Of a DNA stretch of 64,000 nt, positions 1-8,420 are shown piece by piece. The stretch spans positions 124,001-188,000 of the forward strand of contig NZ_JBBLZC010000005.1 of assembly GCF_037908215.1 (NCBI RefSeq), in the 5' to 3' direction. Below the pieces are notes generated by a model. That model had not been told where the DNA came from. It did no database searches and saw only the letters and a list, made by a program, of their open reading frames with translations. The number at the start of each line of letters is the position of its first letter. Position 1 is the stretch's first letter. Source of the DNA: Benzoatithermus flavus (lineage in GTDB: Bacteria > Pseudomonadota > Alphaproteobacteria > Geminicoccales > Geminicoccaceae). Both the position numbers and the translations under genes were made by a program.

Positions 1-168
1 CGGCATAATGACCCCGCTGATGCGGACGTCAAGCGCCGAGACGTTGGATGGCAGGACGATCGGACGGACGGGCTCGGGCGTGTCCGTGGCGCAGCCGGGC
101 GCGATCCGGCGCACCGCGTCCCTTCGCCACCTGCCGGCCGTGCCCGCTTCGGAGCTCCCCACCGCCAT
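1..168 (-). CDS. possible unknown protein, 3' end beyond the window
   Basis: An open minus-strand frame starts at an ATG whose complement lies at 166-168 and stays open for 56 codons to the window edge without a stop. Third codon positions are about 89 percent G or C, as in the real genes of this window, and the other two frames read as low-quality arginine/proline-rich sequence. The visible peptide starts MAVGSSEAGTAG and reaches SALDVRISGVIMP at the edge. It lies 86 bases downstream of tgt in the same direction, so it could be co-transcribed. No family is recognised, the ribosome-binding site is weak, and the start could be elsewhere. This is a tentative call from coding bias alone. Confidence 0.3.
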   Translation of the reverse strand, partial: MAVGSSEAGTAGRWRRDAVRRIAPGCATDTPEPVRPIVLPSNVSALDVRISGVIMP

Positions 169-254
169 CCACCCGACCGTTTCCCAGGTGCCGGCGCATG
201 CCGTGCGCTGGCGCGCCGACCGAGGTCGTGCCGGTCTGCCGAGCGCACGAGGCC

Positions 255-1388
255 TCAGCCGGACCAGGGCTCGAGGTCCCCCATGGCTTGCTCCGCCTCG
301 AACCGGGCGACGAACTCGGCGAGCCGGCCTGCCGCGATCGCCGTGCGCAGGTTCCGCATGAGATCCTGGTAGTACCAGAGATTGTTCCAGGTGAGCAGCA
401 CGGCACCCAGGATCTCGCCCGACCTGACGAGGTGATGGAGATAAGCGCGGGAATAGTCGCGCGCGGCCGGGCAGTCGGAGGTCTCGTCCAAAGGCCGCGG
501 ATCGTCGGCGTGGCGGGCGTTCTTGAGGTTGACGGGACCGCGGCGGGTGAAGGCCTGGCCGGTGCGGCCGGAGCGGGTGGGAAGCACGCAATCGAACATG
601 TCGATGCCGCGGGCGACGGCACCCACGATGTCGGCGGGCTTGCCCACCCCCATGAGGTAGCGTGGCCGGCCGGCCGGCAGTAGCGGGCAGGTGGCTTCGA
701 GCGTCGCGAACATGAGCTCTTGTGGCTCGCCGACCGCGAGCCCGCCCACGGCGTAGCCGTCGAAGCCGATCTCGACCAGGCCCTCGGCCGAGCGTCGGCG
801 CAGCTCGGGATCGGTGCCGCCCTGGACGATGCCGAACAGGCCATAGCCCGCGCGCCGGACGAAGGCGCGCTTGGAGCGCTCGGCCCAGCGCAAGGAGAGC
901 TCCATGGCGCGGGCGACCTCCCGTGGCGGCGCCGGTAGGGCGATGCACTCGTCGAGTACCATGGTGACGGTGGCATCGAGGAGGTGCTGGATCTCGACCG
1001 AGCGCTCGGGAGTCAGCTCGTGGCGGCTGCCGTCGAGATGCGAGCTGAACACCACGCCGCGCTCGGTGAGCTTGCGGCGCTCGGCCAGCGACATGACCTG
1101 AAAGCCGCCGGAATCGGTCAGGATCGGCTTCTGCCAGCCCATGAAGCGGTGCAGCCCGCCGAGACGGCCGATGCGTTCCGCACCGGGGCGGAGCATGAGG
1201 TGGTAGGTGTTGCCGAGGATGATCTCGGCACCGGTGGCCTCGACCATCTCGTTGGTCATGGCCTTGACGGTAGCGGCGGTGCCGACCGGCATGAAGGCCG
1301 GGGTCTCGATGGTGCCGAACGCGGTGAAGATCCGGCCGCGGCGGGCGGGGCCGTCCTCGGCGAGGAGCTCGAAGCGGAAGTCGGTCAT
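255..1388 (-). CDS. tgt: queuine/preQ1 tRNA-guanine transglycosylase
   Basis: Tgt exchanges guanine-34 in the anticodon of GUN tRNAs for the queuosine precursor preQ1, in the cytoplasm. The 377-residue length is normal. Family signatures include the start MTDFRFELL, the AFMPVGTAATVK segment, the substrate pocket ILTDSGGFQVMSL whose Asp is the general acid/base, GIVQGG, DGYAVGGLAVGE, and the nucleophile region DCVLPTRSGR. A C-terminal zinc site appears (CPAARDYSRAYLHHL plus upstream residues), although the first zinc ligands look reduced. The start is fixed by a 4-base ATGA overlap with the end of queA, so the two genes are translationally coupled and act consecutively in the queuosine pathway. 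The frame is open far upstream, but that part only shadows queA. Confidence 0.97.
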   Translation of the reverse strand: MTDFRFELLAEDGPARRGRIFTAFGTIETPAFMPVGTAATVKAMTNEMVEATGAEIILGNTYHLMLRPGAERIGRLGGLHRFMGWQKPILTDSGGFQVMSLAERRKLTERGVVFSSHLDGSRHELTPERSVEIQHLLDATVTMVLDECIALPAPPREVARAMELSLRWAERSKRAFVRRAGYGLFGIVQGGTDPELRRRSAEGLVEIGFDGYAVGGLAVGEPQELMFATLEATCPLLPAGRPRYLMGVGKPADIVGAVARGIDMFDCVLPTRSGRTGQAFTRRGPVNLKNARHADDPRPLDETSDCPAARDYSRAYLHHLVRSGEILGAVLLTWNNLWYYQDLMRNLRTAIAAGRLAEFVARFEAEQAMGDLEPWSG

Positions 1389-2431
1389 GCGGGATCGTGC
1401 GCTCGGGTCAGAAGGCAGGCATCGCCGTAGCTGAAGAAACGGAAGCCCTCGGCGATCGCATGGGCATAAGCGGCGCGCATGCGCTCGAGGCCGGAGAAGG
1501 CGCAGACCAGCATGAACAGCGTGCTGCGCGGCAGGTGGAAGTTGGTGAGGAGAAGGTCGACCACGCGGAAACGATAGCCGGGGGTGATGAACAGACGCGT
1601 CTCGCCGCTGCCGGGACGCACCGTGCCGTCCGGCGCGGCCAGGCTCTCGAGCGTGCGCAGGACGGTGGTGCCGACCGAGACGATGCGGCCGCCGCGGGCA
1701 CGGGCCGCGGCGATGGCGGCCGCCGCAGCCTCGGGTACCTCGCACCATTCGGCGTGCATCCTGTGGCTCTCGGTGTCCTCGGCCTTGACCGGAGCGAAGG
1801 TGCCCGCGCCCACGTGCAGGGTGACGAAGGTGCGCTCGATGCCGGCGGCCGCGAGGCGGGCCAGGAGTTCCTCGGTGAGGTGGAGCGAGGCCGTGGGTGC
1901 CGCGACGGCACCGTCGCGGCGGGCGAAGACGGTCTGATAGAGGGCGCGGTCGCGGGGGTCGCCCCCTCTGGGGCGGCGGATATAGGGCGGGAGCGGCATG
2001 GCGCCGTGCGCGCGCATGGCGGCGAGCAGAGCCTCGCCCCGAAGAAGCGGGAAGCGCAGATGCACCCTGCCTTCCTCGTCCTTGGCGACGACCTCGGCCG
2101 TAAGCTCCGGGGCGAGATCGACCCGGTCGCCGGGGCGGAGCCGCTTGCCGGGACGGGCCAAGGCCCACCAGGCGTCATCGTCGATGCGCTCGACGAGCGT
2201 GACCTCGACCGGCACCGCGCCGCGCCGGCCGAAGAAGCGGGTCGGCAGGACGCGGGTGTCGTTGAGGACGAGGAGGTCGCCCGGACGCAGCAGGCCCGGC
2301 AGGTCGCGGACCACGGCCTCGCGCAAGGGGCCCTCGTCCACGAGGAGCAGGCGCGCGGCATCGCGCGGCTCCACGGGCTCCTGGGCGATCCGCTCGGGTG
2401 GGAGGTCGAAGTCGAACAGGTCGACGCGCAT
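1385..2431 (-). CDS. queA: S-adenosylmethionine:tRNA ribosyltransferase-isomerase
   Basis: QueA moves and isomerises the ribosyl group of S-adenosylmethionine onto preQ1-tRNA to give epoxyqueuosine, the step after Tgt. The 348-residue protein begins MRVDLFDFDLPPERIAQEP, a hallmark N terminus, and carries the conserved blocks LLVLNDTRVLPTRFFGRR, APTASLHLTEELL, VTLHVGAGTFAPV and TNFHLPRSTLFMLVCAF. Length and order match the family. Its stop overlaps the tgt start by four bases. It is probably transcribed from the region 2432-2560, downstream of a strong hairpin that separates it from the regulator gene. Confidence 0.97.
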   Translation of the reverse strand: MRVDLFDFDLPPERIAQEPVEPRDAARLLLVDEGPLREAVVRDLPGLLRPGDLLVLNDTRVLPTRFFGRRGAVPVEVTLVERIDDDAWWALARPGKRLRPGDRVDLAPELTAEVVAKDEEGRVHLRFPLLRGEALLAAMRAHGAMPLPPYIRRPRGGDPRDRALYQTVFARRDGAVAAPTASLHLTEELLARLAAAGIERTFVTLHVGAGTFAPVKAEDTESHRMHAEWCEVPEAAAAAIAAARARGGRIVSVGTTVLRTLESLAAPDGTVRPGSGETRLFITPGYRFRVVDLLLTNFHLPRSTLFMLVCAFSGLERMRAAYAHAIAEGFRFFSYGDACLLTRAHDPA

Positions 2432-2494
2432 CGGGCTCCACGAAAGGTGTCGCGACCGGACGAGGCCGGATAGGAGCTGACGGAAAGCCGGTCA

Positions 2495-2539
2495 AGCCGG
2501 ACGTGCCGGGACGGCGATGTCGCCCCGGCACGTCCGGCT
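2495..2539 (-). terminator. 16-bp perfect inverted repeat, probable terminator of the XRE-cupin gene
   Basis: Arms 2495-2510 (AGCCGGACGTGCCGGG) and 2524-2539 are perfectly complementary over 16 bases, with a 13-base loop. The repeat lies 23 bases past the stop of the regulator gene at 2562 and before the queA start at 2431. No clear T-tract follows on the minus strand, so efficient intrinsic termination is an inference from the stem strength and position. Confidence 0.6.
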
Positions 2540-2561
2540 CGGCAGCGAGACGGCGTAAGCC

Positions 2562-3173
2562 TCAAAGATAGGGCGGCGAACAGGCCGAGATCACCTCGGC
2601 CGGGCGGTCGCTCACGTTGCGGAAGCGGTGGGGGAGGCGGCTGTCGAACAGATAGGCGTCGCCGGCCTTAAGGATCTGGCGCCGGTCCCCCACCGTGATC
2701 TCGATCTCGCCCGCGATCACGATCCCGCCCTCGTGCGCCACGTGCTCGAGCATGGTCTCGCCGGTGTCGGCCCCCGGCTCGTAGTGCTCGTGCAGGATCT
2801 GCAGGTTGTGTGCCCGCGCATCGCCCACCTGACGCAGCGTCATCCGCCCCCTGGGCTCGATTCCTTCCGCCTTGTAGAGCCGCGAGGTGAGATCGAGCAG
2901 CTCTGCGGGTGTGAAGAACACCTTGTCGGGATGGCGCCGCTCCGGTTCGAAGAACTCGCCCATCGTCATCGGCACCCCGCTCAGGATCTTGCGCAAGGAC
3001 GCTACCGAAGGACTGCTCTTGTTCTGCTCGATCATCGAGATCTGGCCGTGCGGCACGCCCGCGCGCTCGGCGAGCTGCCGCTGCGTCAGCCCGGCCGCCA
3101 GCCGCACCTCGCGCAGCCGCGCACCGACATCGAACTCCGCTTCACTCAGGTCGCTCACATCCGCCGTCCCCAC
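2562..3173 (-). CDS. XRE-family regulator with C-terminal cupin (PuuR-like)
   Basis: Small-molecule-responsive transcription factor of the HTH_XRE plus cupin_2 type, 203 residues. The HTH occupies about residues 16-70 (LREVRLAAGLTQRQLAERAG, then the recognition region GQISMIEQNKSSPSVASL). The cupin occupies about residues 125-200 (HEHYEPGADTGE, then KAGDAYLFDSRLPHRFRN), which in this family binds the effector. It is divergent from the aminotransferase operon starting at 3279. The 105-base spacer holds two copies of an AGAATTYNGAGCAA-type element that would be its natural operators. Regulators of this type control polyamine, GABA or amino-acid degradation genes (PuuR is the known example). Repression of the 5-aminovalerate operon and of its own gene is an inference. 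Confidence 0.88.
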   Translation of the reverse strand: MGTADVSDLSEAEFDVGARLREVRLAAGLTQRQLAERAGVPHGQISMIEQNKSSPSVASLRKILSGVPMTMGEFFEPERRHPDKVFFTPAELLDLTSRLYKAEGIEPRGRMTLRQVGDARAHNLQILHEHYEPGADTGETMLEHVAHEGGIVIAGEIEITVGDRRQILKAGDAYLFDSRLPHRFRNVSDRPAEVISACSPPYL

Positions 3174-3211
3174 GCTGGCCCGACCATGGTTCTAGCAGAT
3201 CGCGCACGGGC

Positions 3212-3240
3212 TTGACCAGAATTTCGAGCAATGCTATCGC
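3212..3240 (+). promoter_or_regulatory. sigma-70-type promoter of the aminotransferase operon
   Basis: TTGACC at 3212-3217 and TATCGC at 3235-3240 are separated by 17 bases, a good fit to -35/-10 spacing. The predicted start of transcription, near 3247, falls just before the second operator-like repeat. The first repeat lies inside the -35/-10 spacer, so a bound repressor would block polymerase. Confidence 0.5.
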
Positions 3241-3262
3241 TTTCGCTCAGAATTTTGAGCAA
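3217..3262. promoter_or_regulatory. paired operator-like repeats between the XRE regulator and the aminotransferase
   Basis: CAGAATTTCGAGCAA (3217-3231) and CAGAATTTTGAGCAA (3248-3262) differ at one base and are 31 bp apart, about three helical turns, so both would lie on one face of the DNA. Each copy is also an imperfect palindrome around AATT; the second reads GCTCAGAATTTTGAGC. Position and symmetry fit a dimeric repressor encoded by the divergent gene. Confidence 0.65.
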
Positions 3263-3278
3263 ACTCTGGAGACATCCC

Positions 3279-4580
3279 ATGAGCCAGTCCGCCGCTCTCC
3301 GCGAGCGTCAGGGCCGTGCGGTGGCGGCGGGCGTCGCCACGAAGTCGCTCTACGTCGCCCGGGCCGAGAACGCCCTGCTCTGGGACGTGGACGGACGCCG
3401 CTACATCGACTTCGCGGCCGGCATCGCCGTGCTCAACACCGGCCACCGCCACCCGAAGGTCATGGCGGCGGTGGCCGAGCAGGCAGAGGCCTTCACCCAC
3501 ACCTGCTTCCATGTCGGTCCGTTCGAGGGTTATATCCGCCTCGCCGAACGTCTGAACGCGCTCGCTCCGGGCGATGCCCCCAAGAAGACCATGCTGGTCA
3601 CCACGGGTGCGGAAGCCGTCGAGAACGCCGTCAAGATCGCGCGCGCCGCCACCGGCCGCTCGGCCGTCATAGCATTCTCGGGCGCCTTCCACGGCCGGAC
3701 CATGATGGGGATGGCGCTCACCGGCAAGGTGGTGCCCTACAAGAAGGGCTTCGGCCCGTTCCCGGCCGAGGTCTACCACGCGCCGTTTCCACACCCCTAT
3801 CACGGCATCTCGGTCGAGGACGCCCTTGCCGGCCTCGAGCGACTGCTCGCGGCCGACGTCGACCCGGCGCGAGTGGCGGCGCTCATCGTCGAGCCCGTCC
3901 AGGGCGAGGGCGGCTTCAACGTGGCCCCGCCCGAGTTCCTCCAGGCTCTGCGCCGCATCGCCGACCAGCACGGCATCCTGCTGATCTCCGACGAGATCCA
4001 GGCCGGCATGGCGCGCACCGGCAAGATGTTCGCGATTCAGCACGCAGGCGTGGTCCCCGACCTGATCACCATGGCGAAGGGCCTCGCCGGCGGCTTCCCG
4101 CTCGCCGCCGTCACCGGCCGCGCCGATCTCATGGACGCGGCCCAGCCCGGCGGCTTGGGCGGTACCTATGGCGGCAATCCTCTGGCCGTCGCCGCCGCCA
4201 ACGCCGTCCTCGACGTGATCGAGGAGGAGAATTTGTGCGCCCGTGCGCTCGAGATGGGCGCGCGCATGACCGGGCGCCTCGAGGAGCTGGCACGCCGGCA
4301 GGGCTTCGAGTGCATCGGCGACGTGCGCGGGCTGGGTGCGATGGTGGCGATGGAGCTCGTGCAGGACCGGGCCAGCAAGGCGCCCGACCCGACCCTGACC
4401 GCGGCCCTGGTCGCGGAAGCGCAAGAGCGCGGCCTCGTCCTCCTCTCCTGTGGCACGCGCGCCAACGTCATCCGCATCCTGGCTCCGCTGACCACGCCCT
4501 GGGAGCAGGTCGACGAAGGCCTCGCCATCCTCGAGGCCGCGCTCGAGGCCTCGATCGCCAAGCTCCACGCCGCCGCCTGA
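3279..4580 (+). CDS. class III PLP aminotransferase, probable 5-aminovalerate (or 4-aminobutyrate) transaminase
   Basis: Transfers the omega-amino group of 5-aminovalerate or GABA to 2-oxoglutarate. The protein has 433 residues when started at ATG 3279, which has GGAG seven bases upstream; an in-frame ATG at 3231 has no such site and lies within the promoter. Class III signatures: TTGAEAVENAVKIAR, SGAFHGRT, EPVQGEGGF, SDEIQAGMARTGKMFA (PLP-ring Asp about 238), and the PLP lysine about 267 in TMAKGLAGGFPLAAV. The sequence alone would be called GabT. The next two genes encode a CoA-transferase and glutaryl-CoA dehydrogenase, so 5-aminovalerate to glutarate semialdehyde (DavT) is the more coherent role. 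No semialdehyde dehydrogenase is visible nearby. Confidence 0.9.
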   Translation: MSQSAALRERQGRAVAAGVATKSLYVARAENALLWDVDGRRYIDFAAGIAVLNTGHRHPKVMAAVAEQAEAFTHTCFHVGPFEGYIRLAERLNALAPGDAPKKTMLVTTGAEAVENAVKIARAATGRSAVIAFSGAFHGRTMMGMALTGKVVPYKKGFGPFPAEVYHAPFPHPYHGISVEDALAGLERLLAADVDPARVAALIVEPVQGEGGFNVAPPEFLQALRRIADQHGILLISDEIQAGMARTGKMFAIQHAGVVPDLITMAKGLAGGFPLAAVTGRADLMDAAQPGGLGGTYGGNPLAVAAANAVLDVIEEENLCARALEMGARMTGRLEELARRQGFECIGDVRGLGAMVAMELVQDRASKAPDPTLTAALVAEAQERGLVLLSCGTRANVIRILAPLTTPWEQVDEGLAILEAALEASIAKLHAAA

Positions 4581-4593
4581 GACGAGCGATCCC

Positions 4594-5778
4594 ATGAGCA
4601 AGCCCGACTTCGTCTGGGACGACCCGCTGCTCCTCGAAGACCAGCTCACCGAGGAGGAGCGCATGGTCCGCGACACCGCGCGGGCCTACTGCCAGGAAAA
4701 GCTCCAGCCCAGGGTGATCGCCGCCTTCCGCGAGGAGCGCTTCGACCGCGCGATCCTGACCGAGATGGGCGAGCTCGGGCTCTTGGGCTGCACGCTCCCC
4801 GAGCAGTACGGCTGCGCGGGCTTGAGCCACGTGGCCTACGGCCTGATCGCGCGCGAGGTCGAGCGGGTCGATTCCGGCTACCGCTCGGCCATGAGCGTGC
4901 AGTCCTCGCTCGTCATGCACCCCATCTTCGCCTACGGCTCGGAAGCGCAGCGCCGGAAATATCTCCCGAAGCTCGCCAAAGGCGAGCTCGTCGGCTGCTT
5001 CGGCCTCACCGAGCCCGACGCCGGTTCCGATCCGGCCGGAATGCGCACCCGGGCGGAGAAGGTCGACGGCGGCTACTGCCTCACCGGCACGAAGATGTGG
5101 ATCACGAACAGCCCGATCGCCGACATCGCCGTGGTCTGGGCGAAGTCGGCGGCCCACGACGGTGCCATCCGCGGCTTCGTCCTGGAGCGCGGCATGGAGG
5201 GGTTCACGACGCCCAGGATCGAAGGCAAGCTCAGCTTACGGGCCTCGATCACGGGCGAGATCGTCATGGACCGGGTGTTCGTGCCCGAGGAGAACCTGCT
5301 GCCCGGCGCCGAGGGCCTGAAAGGCCCCTTCGGCTGCCTCAACAAGGCGCGCTACGGCATCGCCTGGGGGGTGATGGGGGCCGCCGAGTTCTGCTGGCAC
5401 GCCGCCCGCCAGTATGGGCTCGACAGGAAGCAGTTCGGCCGGCCGCTGGCACAGACCCAGCTCTTCCAGAAGAAGCTCGCCGACATGCAGACCGAGATCG
5501 GGCTCGGGCTCCAGGCGGCCTTGCGGGTCGGCCGGCTCATGGACGAGGGCCGGGCAGCACCCGAGATGATCTCGTTCATCAAGCGCAACAATTGCGGCAA
5601 GGCGCTCGCGATCGCACGAGCGGCGCGCGACATGCACGGCGGCAACGGCATTTCGGAGGAGTTCCAGGTCTTCCGCCACATGGCGAACCTCGAGACCGTC
5701 AACACCTACGAGGGCACCTACGACATCCACACCCTGATTCTCGGCCGCGCCCAGACCGGGCTGCAGGCGTTCTTCTGA
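4594..5778 (+). CDS. gcdH: glutaryl-CoA dehydrogenase
   Basis: FAD enzyme that oxidises and decarboxylates glutaryl-CoA to crotonyl-CoA, passing electrons to ETF. Length 394 is typical. Acyl-CoA dehydrogenase signatures are present: CFGLTEPDAGSDPAGMRT, GTKMWITNSPIADI and RDMHGGNGISEEF. The catalytic base is the Glu at about 373 in VNTYEGTYDIHTLILGRAQT, the form characteristic of glutaryl-CoA dehydrogenases. The start lies 13 bases after the aminotransferase stop, and a CoA-transferase gene follows 11 bases after its end, so the three form one operon. Confidence 0.94.
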   Translation: MSKPDFVWDDPLLLEDQLTEEERMVRDTARAYCQEKLQPRVIAAFREERFDRAILTEMGELGLLGCTLPEQYGCAGLSHVAYGLIAREVERVDSGYRSAMSVQSSLVMHPIFAYGSEAQRRKYLPKLAKGELVGCFGLTEPDAGSDPAGMRTRAEKVDGGYCLTGTKMWITNSPIADIAVVWAKSAAHDGAIRGFVLERGMEGFTTPRIEGKLSLRASITGEIVMDRVFVPEENLLPGAEGLKGPFGCLNKARYGIAWGVMGAAEFCWHAARQYGLDRKQFGRPLAQTQLFQKKLADMQTEIGLGLQAALRVGRLMDEGRAAPEMISFIKRNNCGKALAIARAARDMHGGNGISEEFQVFRHMANLETVNTYEGTYDIHTLILGRAQTGLQAFF

Positions 5779-5789
5779 AGGCAGGAGCC

Positions 5790-7013
5790 ATGGCGGGACC
5801 GCTCGCACATCTCAAGGTCCTCGACCTCAGCCGGGTGCTCGCCGGCCCCTGGGCCGGACAGATCCTGGGCGATCTCGGGGCCGACGTGATCAAGGTCGAG
5901 CACCCCGTCCGCGGCGATGACACGCGCGGCTGGGGCCCGCCGTTCCTCAAGGACGGGGAGGGGCGGGAGACGGGTGATGCCGCCTACTTCCTCTCCACCA
6001 ATCGCAACAAGCGCTCGGTGGCGCTCGACATCGCCGACCCGAAGGGAGCCGAGATCGTCCGCAAGCTCGCGGCGCAGTCCGATGTGGTCATCGAGAACTT
6101 CAAGGTCGATGGTCTCAGGAAATACGGCCTCGACTACGACTCTTTACGCGTGGTCAAGCCCGATCTCGTCTACTGCTCGATCACCGGCTTCGGCCAGGAG
6201 GGCCCGCGCGCGACCCAGGCCGGCTACGACTTCATGATCCAGGGCATGGCCGGGCTCATGAGCATCACCGGCCTGCCCGACGACGTGCCGGGCGGCGGCC
6301 CGGTCAAGGTCGGGGTGGCGGTCTCCGACATCATGACCGGGCTCTACGCCGTGATCGGCATCTTGGCCGCTCTGGCGCACCGCGACCGGACCGGCGAGGG
6401 CCAGCACGTCGACATGGCGCTGTTCGACGTCACCCTGGCAGCGCTCGCCAACCAGGCCGCGAACTACCTCGTCGGCGGCCGGGCACCCGGCCGCCTCGGC
6501 AACGCGCACCCCAACATCGTCCCCTACGAGGCGTTCAGGACGGCCGACGGTTGGATGATCCTCGCCGTCGGCAACGACGGCCAGTTCCGCAGGTTCTGCG
6601 AGATCGCGGGCGCTCCCGGGCTCGCCGACGACCCGCGCTTTTCCACCAACGCCGGCCGGGTGCGCCACCGCGCGCTGCTGACCCCGCGCGTGGCCGAGCT
6701 GATCGCGCAGCGGCCGCTCGACTGGTGGCTCGCGGCCCTCGACGCGGCGGGCGTGCCTTGCGGCCCGATCAACACGCTGGATCGCGCCTTCGCCGACCCG
6801 CAGGCGGTGGCGCGCGGCCTGAAGGTGGAGCTGCCGCACGCGAGCGGGGGCACGGCTCCCGGCACCGCCTGCCCGATCCGCCTCTCGCGCACTCCGCCCC
6901 GCTACGAGCTGGCCCCGCCGCTCCTCGGGCAGCATACGGTGGAGGTGCTGCAGGAGCGGCTGGGCATGACCGAGGACGAGATCCGAGCGCTCACCGGCGG
7001 GAAGGCGGGCTGA
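5790..7013 (+). CDS. CaiB/BaiF (class III) CoA-transferase, probable glutarate CoA-transferase
   Basis: Transfers CoA to an acyl acceptor. Given its place behind gcdH it probably makes glutaryl-CoA from glutarate, like human SUGCT. The 407-residue protein starts at ATG 5790 with GGCAGGAG just upstream. It shows the family N terminus VLDLSRVLAGPWAGQILGDL, the ADVIKVEHP and STNRNKRSVALD blocks, and the catalytic Asp at about 180 in VGVAVSDIMTGLYAVIGILA, followed by HRDRTGEGQHVDMALFD. The frame is open upstream through gcdH, but that part is a shadow. Substrate assignment rests on the operon. Confidence 0.88.
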   Translation: MAGPLAHLKVLDLSRVLAGPWAGQILGDLGADVIKVEHPVRGDDTRGWGPPFLKDGEGRETGDAAYFLSTNRNKRSVALDIADPKGAEIVRKLAAQSDVVIENFKVDGLRKYGLDYDSLRVVKPDLVYCSITGFGQEGPRATQAGYDFMIQGMAGLMSITGLPDDVPGGGPVKVGVAVSDIMTGLYAVIGILAALAHRDRTGEGQHVDMALFDVTLAALANQAANYLVGGRAPGRLGNAHPNIVPYEAFRTADGWMILAVGNDGQFRRFCEIAGAPGLADDPRFSTNAGRVRHRALLTPRVAELIAQRPLDWWLAALDAAGVPCGPINTLDRAFADPQAVARGLKVELPHASGGTAPGTACPIRLSRTPPRYELAPPLLGQHTVEVLQERLGMTEDEIRALTGGKAG

Positions 7014-7227
7014 GCCTCCGAAGCCGACGGGTGTGCGGTGTCCCGCGCCTTCCGCTGGCGGAGACGCGGGTCACGCTCGTCACGATCCGAGGGAAGACGA
7101 GGGATGGTGAGGGTGTCCCCGGGAAGCAGGCCCGGGAAGGAGTGCGCACCCTCCTTCCGCTTCCGGCGCGGGTGACAGGCAGGGGGCTGCGACCTATGTT
7201 CCCCGGCAGCAAGGGACCACCCAGCCG

Positions 7228-8388
7228 ATGCCGACCACGTCCAGCGCCGATCTCCTGCGCCGTCTGATCGCGTTCGATACCCAGAGCTTCCGCTCGAACC
7301 TGGAGCTCGTCGGCTTCGTGCGCGAGCATTTGGCCGCTTGTGGGATCGAGAGCCGGCTGGTGCCGAACGACAGCGGCGAGAAGGCGAATTTGTGGGCGGT
7401 GATCGGGCCGCAGGATCGGCCCGGCATCGTGCTCTCGGGCCATACCGACGTGGTGCCGGTAGCAGGGCAGGCCTGGAGCCACGATCCGTTCGATGCCGTG
7501 GTCAGGGACGGGCGCGTCTACGGGCGGGGTGCCGCCGACATGAAGGGCTTTCTCGCCTGCGTGCTGGCGCTCGTGCCCGAGCTCGCCCGCGCGAGGCTCG
7601 CAAAGCCCGTCATCCTCGCTTTCTCCTACGACGAGGAGGTAGGGTGCAAGGGCGTGCCGCGGCTGATCGATGCCATGCTGGAGGCGCTGCCGCGGCCACG
7701 AGCCTGCCTCGTCGGCGAGCCGACGATGATGCGCCTCGTCGACGGGCACAAGGGGAAGGCCGGCTATCGCTGCACCGTCACGGGTCGGGCGGCGCACTCG
7801 GCGCTGCCGCAGCTCGGGGCGAACGCCGTGATCGCCGCCGCGCGCCTCGTCGGCGAGATCGCTGCCATGGGCGAGCGCTTCGCACAGGAGGGGCCGTTCA
7901 TGGCAGGGTTCGACCCGCCGCATCACACGGCAGGCGTGGGGCGGATCGAAGGCGGCTCGCAGCTCAACATCGTGCCCGAGCGCTGCAGCTTCGAGTTCGA
8001 GTTCCGGACCCTGCCGGACGAGGATCCGCTGCGCTTCGTGCGGGCGGTCGAGGCCTTCGCGGCAAGGGAGGTGCTGCCCGGCTTGCGCGAGCGGGCACCC
8101 GAGGCCGGGATCGCGTTCGAGGAGGTGCTGTCCTATCCCGGGCTCGTCCCGGCCGGCGACAGTCCGTTCGCGCGACTCTGCCGCGAGCTCACCGGCACGG
8201 CGGAGCCGGTCAGGGTCGCCTTCGGCACGGAAGGCGGCTGCTTCGCCGCGCGCGGCATCCCGACCGTCGTCTGCGGCCCCGGCGACATCGGGGTCGCGCA
8301 CAAGCCGGACGAGTTCATCGAGCTCGAGCAGCTAGCAAGCTGCGACCGCTTCCTGCGCCGGCTGGTTCGGGCGACGATCGCGGCCTGA
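7228..8388 (+). CDS. argE: acetylornithine deacetylase (M20 metallopeptidase family)
   Basis: Hydrolyses N-acetylornithine to ornithine and acetate in arginine synthesis. The 386 residues match the family. Two-zinc M20 signatures: SGHTDVVPV (metal His), YGRGAADMKGF (bridging Asp), SYDEEVGCKG (catalytic and metal Glu), VGEPT, and a dimerisation domain from about residue 175 containing GRAAHSALPQLGANA. The AFGTEGGCFAARGIPTVVCG segment near the C terminus is typical of ArgE rather than DapE. The 214-base spacer before it shows no gene. A close relative acting on another N-acyl amino acid cannot be excluded. Confidence 0.85.
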   Translation: MPTTSSADLLRRLIAFDTQSFRSNLELVGFVREHLAACGIESRLVPNDSGEKANLWAVIGPQDRPGIVLSGHTDVVPVAGQAWSHDPFDAVVRDGRVYGRGAADMKGFLACVLALVPELARARLAKPVILAFSYDEEVGCKGVPRLIDAMLEALPRPRACLVGEPTMMRLVDGHKGKAGYRCTVTGRAAHSALPQLGANAVIAAARLVGEIAAMGERFAQEGPFMAGFDPPHHTAGVGRIEGGSQLNIVPERCSFEFEFRTLPDEDPLRFVRAVEAFAAREVLPGLRERAPEAGIAFEEVLSYPGLVPAGDSPFARLCRELTGTAEPVRVAFGTEGGCFAARGIPTVVCGPGDIGVAHKPDEFIELEQLASCDRFLRRLVRATIAA

Positions 8389-8420
8389 CGCGGCTCGCCC
8401 GCAGGCTTCCTGCAGCCTCG

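Noticed and set aside
8..361. Plus-strand frame at the left edge
   Set aside because: It overlaps tgt on the opposite strand and is Arg/Pro-rich without ribosome-binding site or homology.
8401..8413. Small hairpin GCAGG-CTT-CCTGC between argE and minE
   Set aside because: Only five pairs and no T-tract, so not listed as a terminator.
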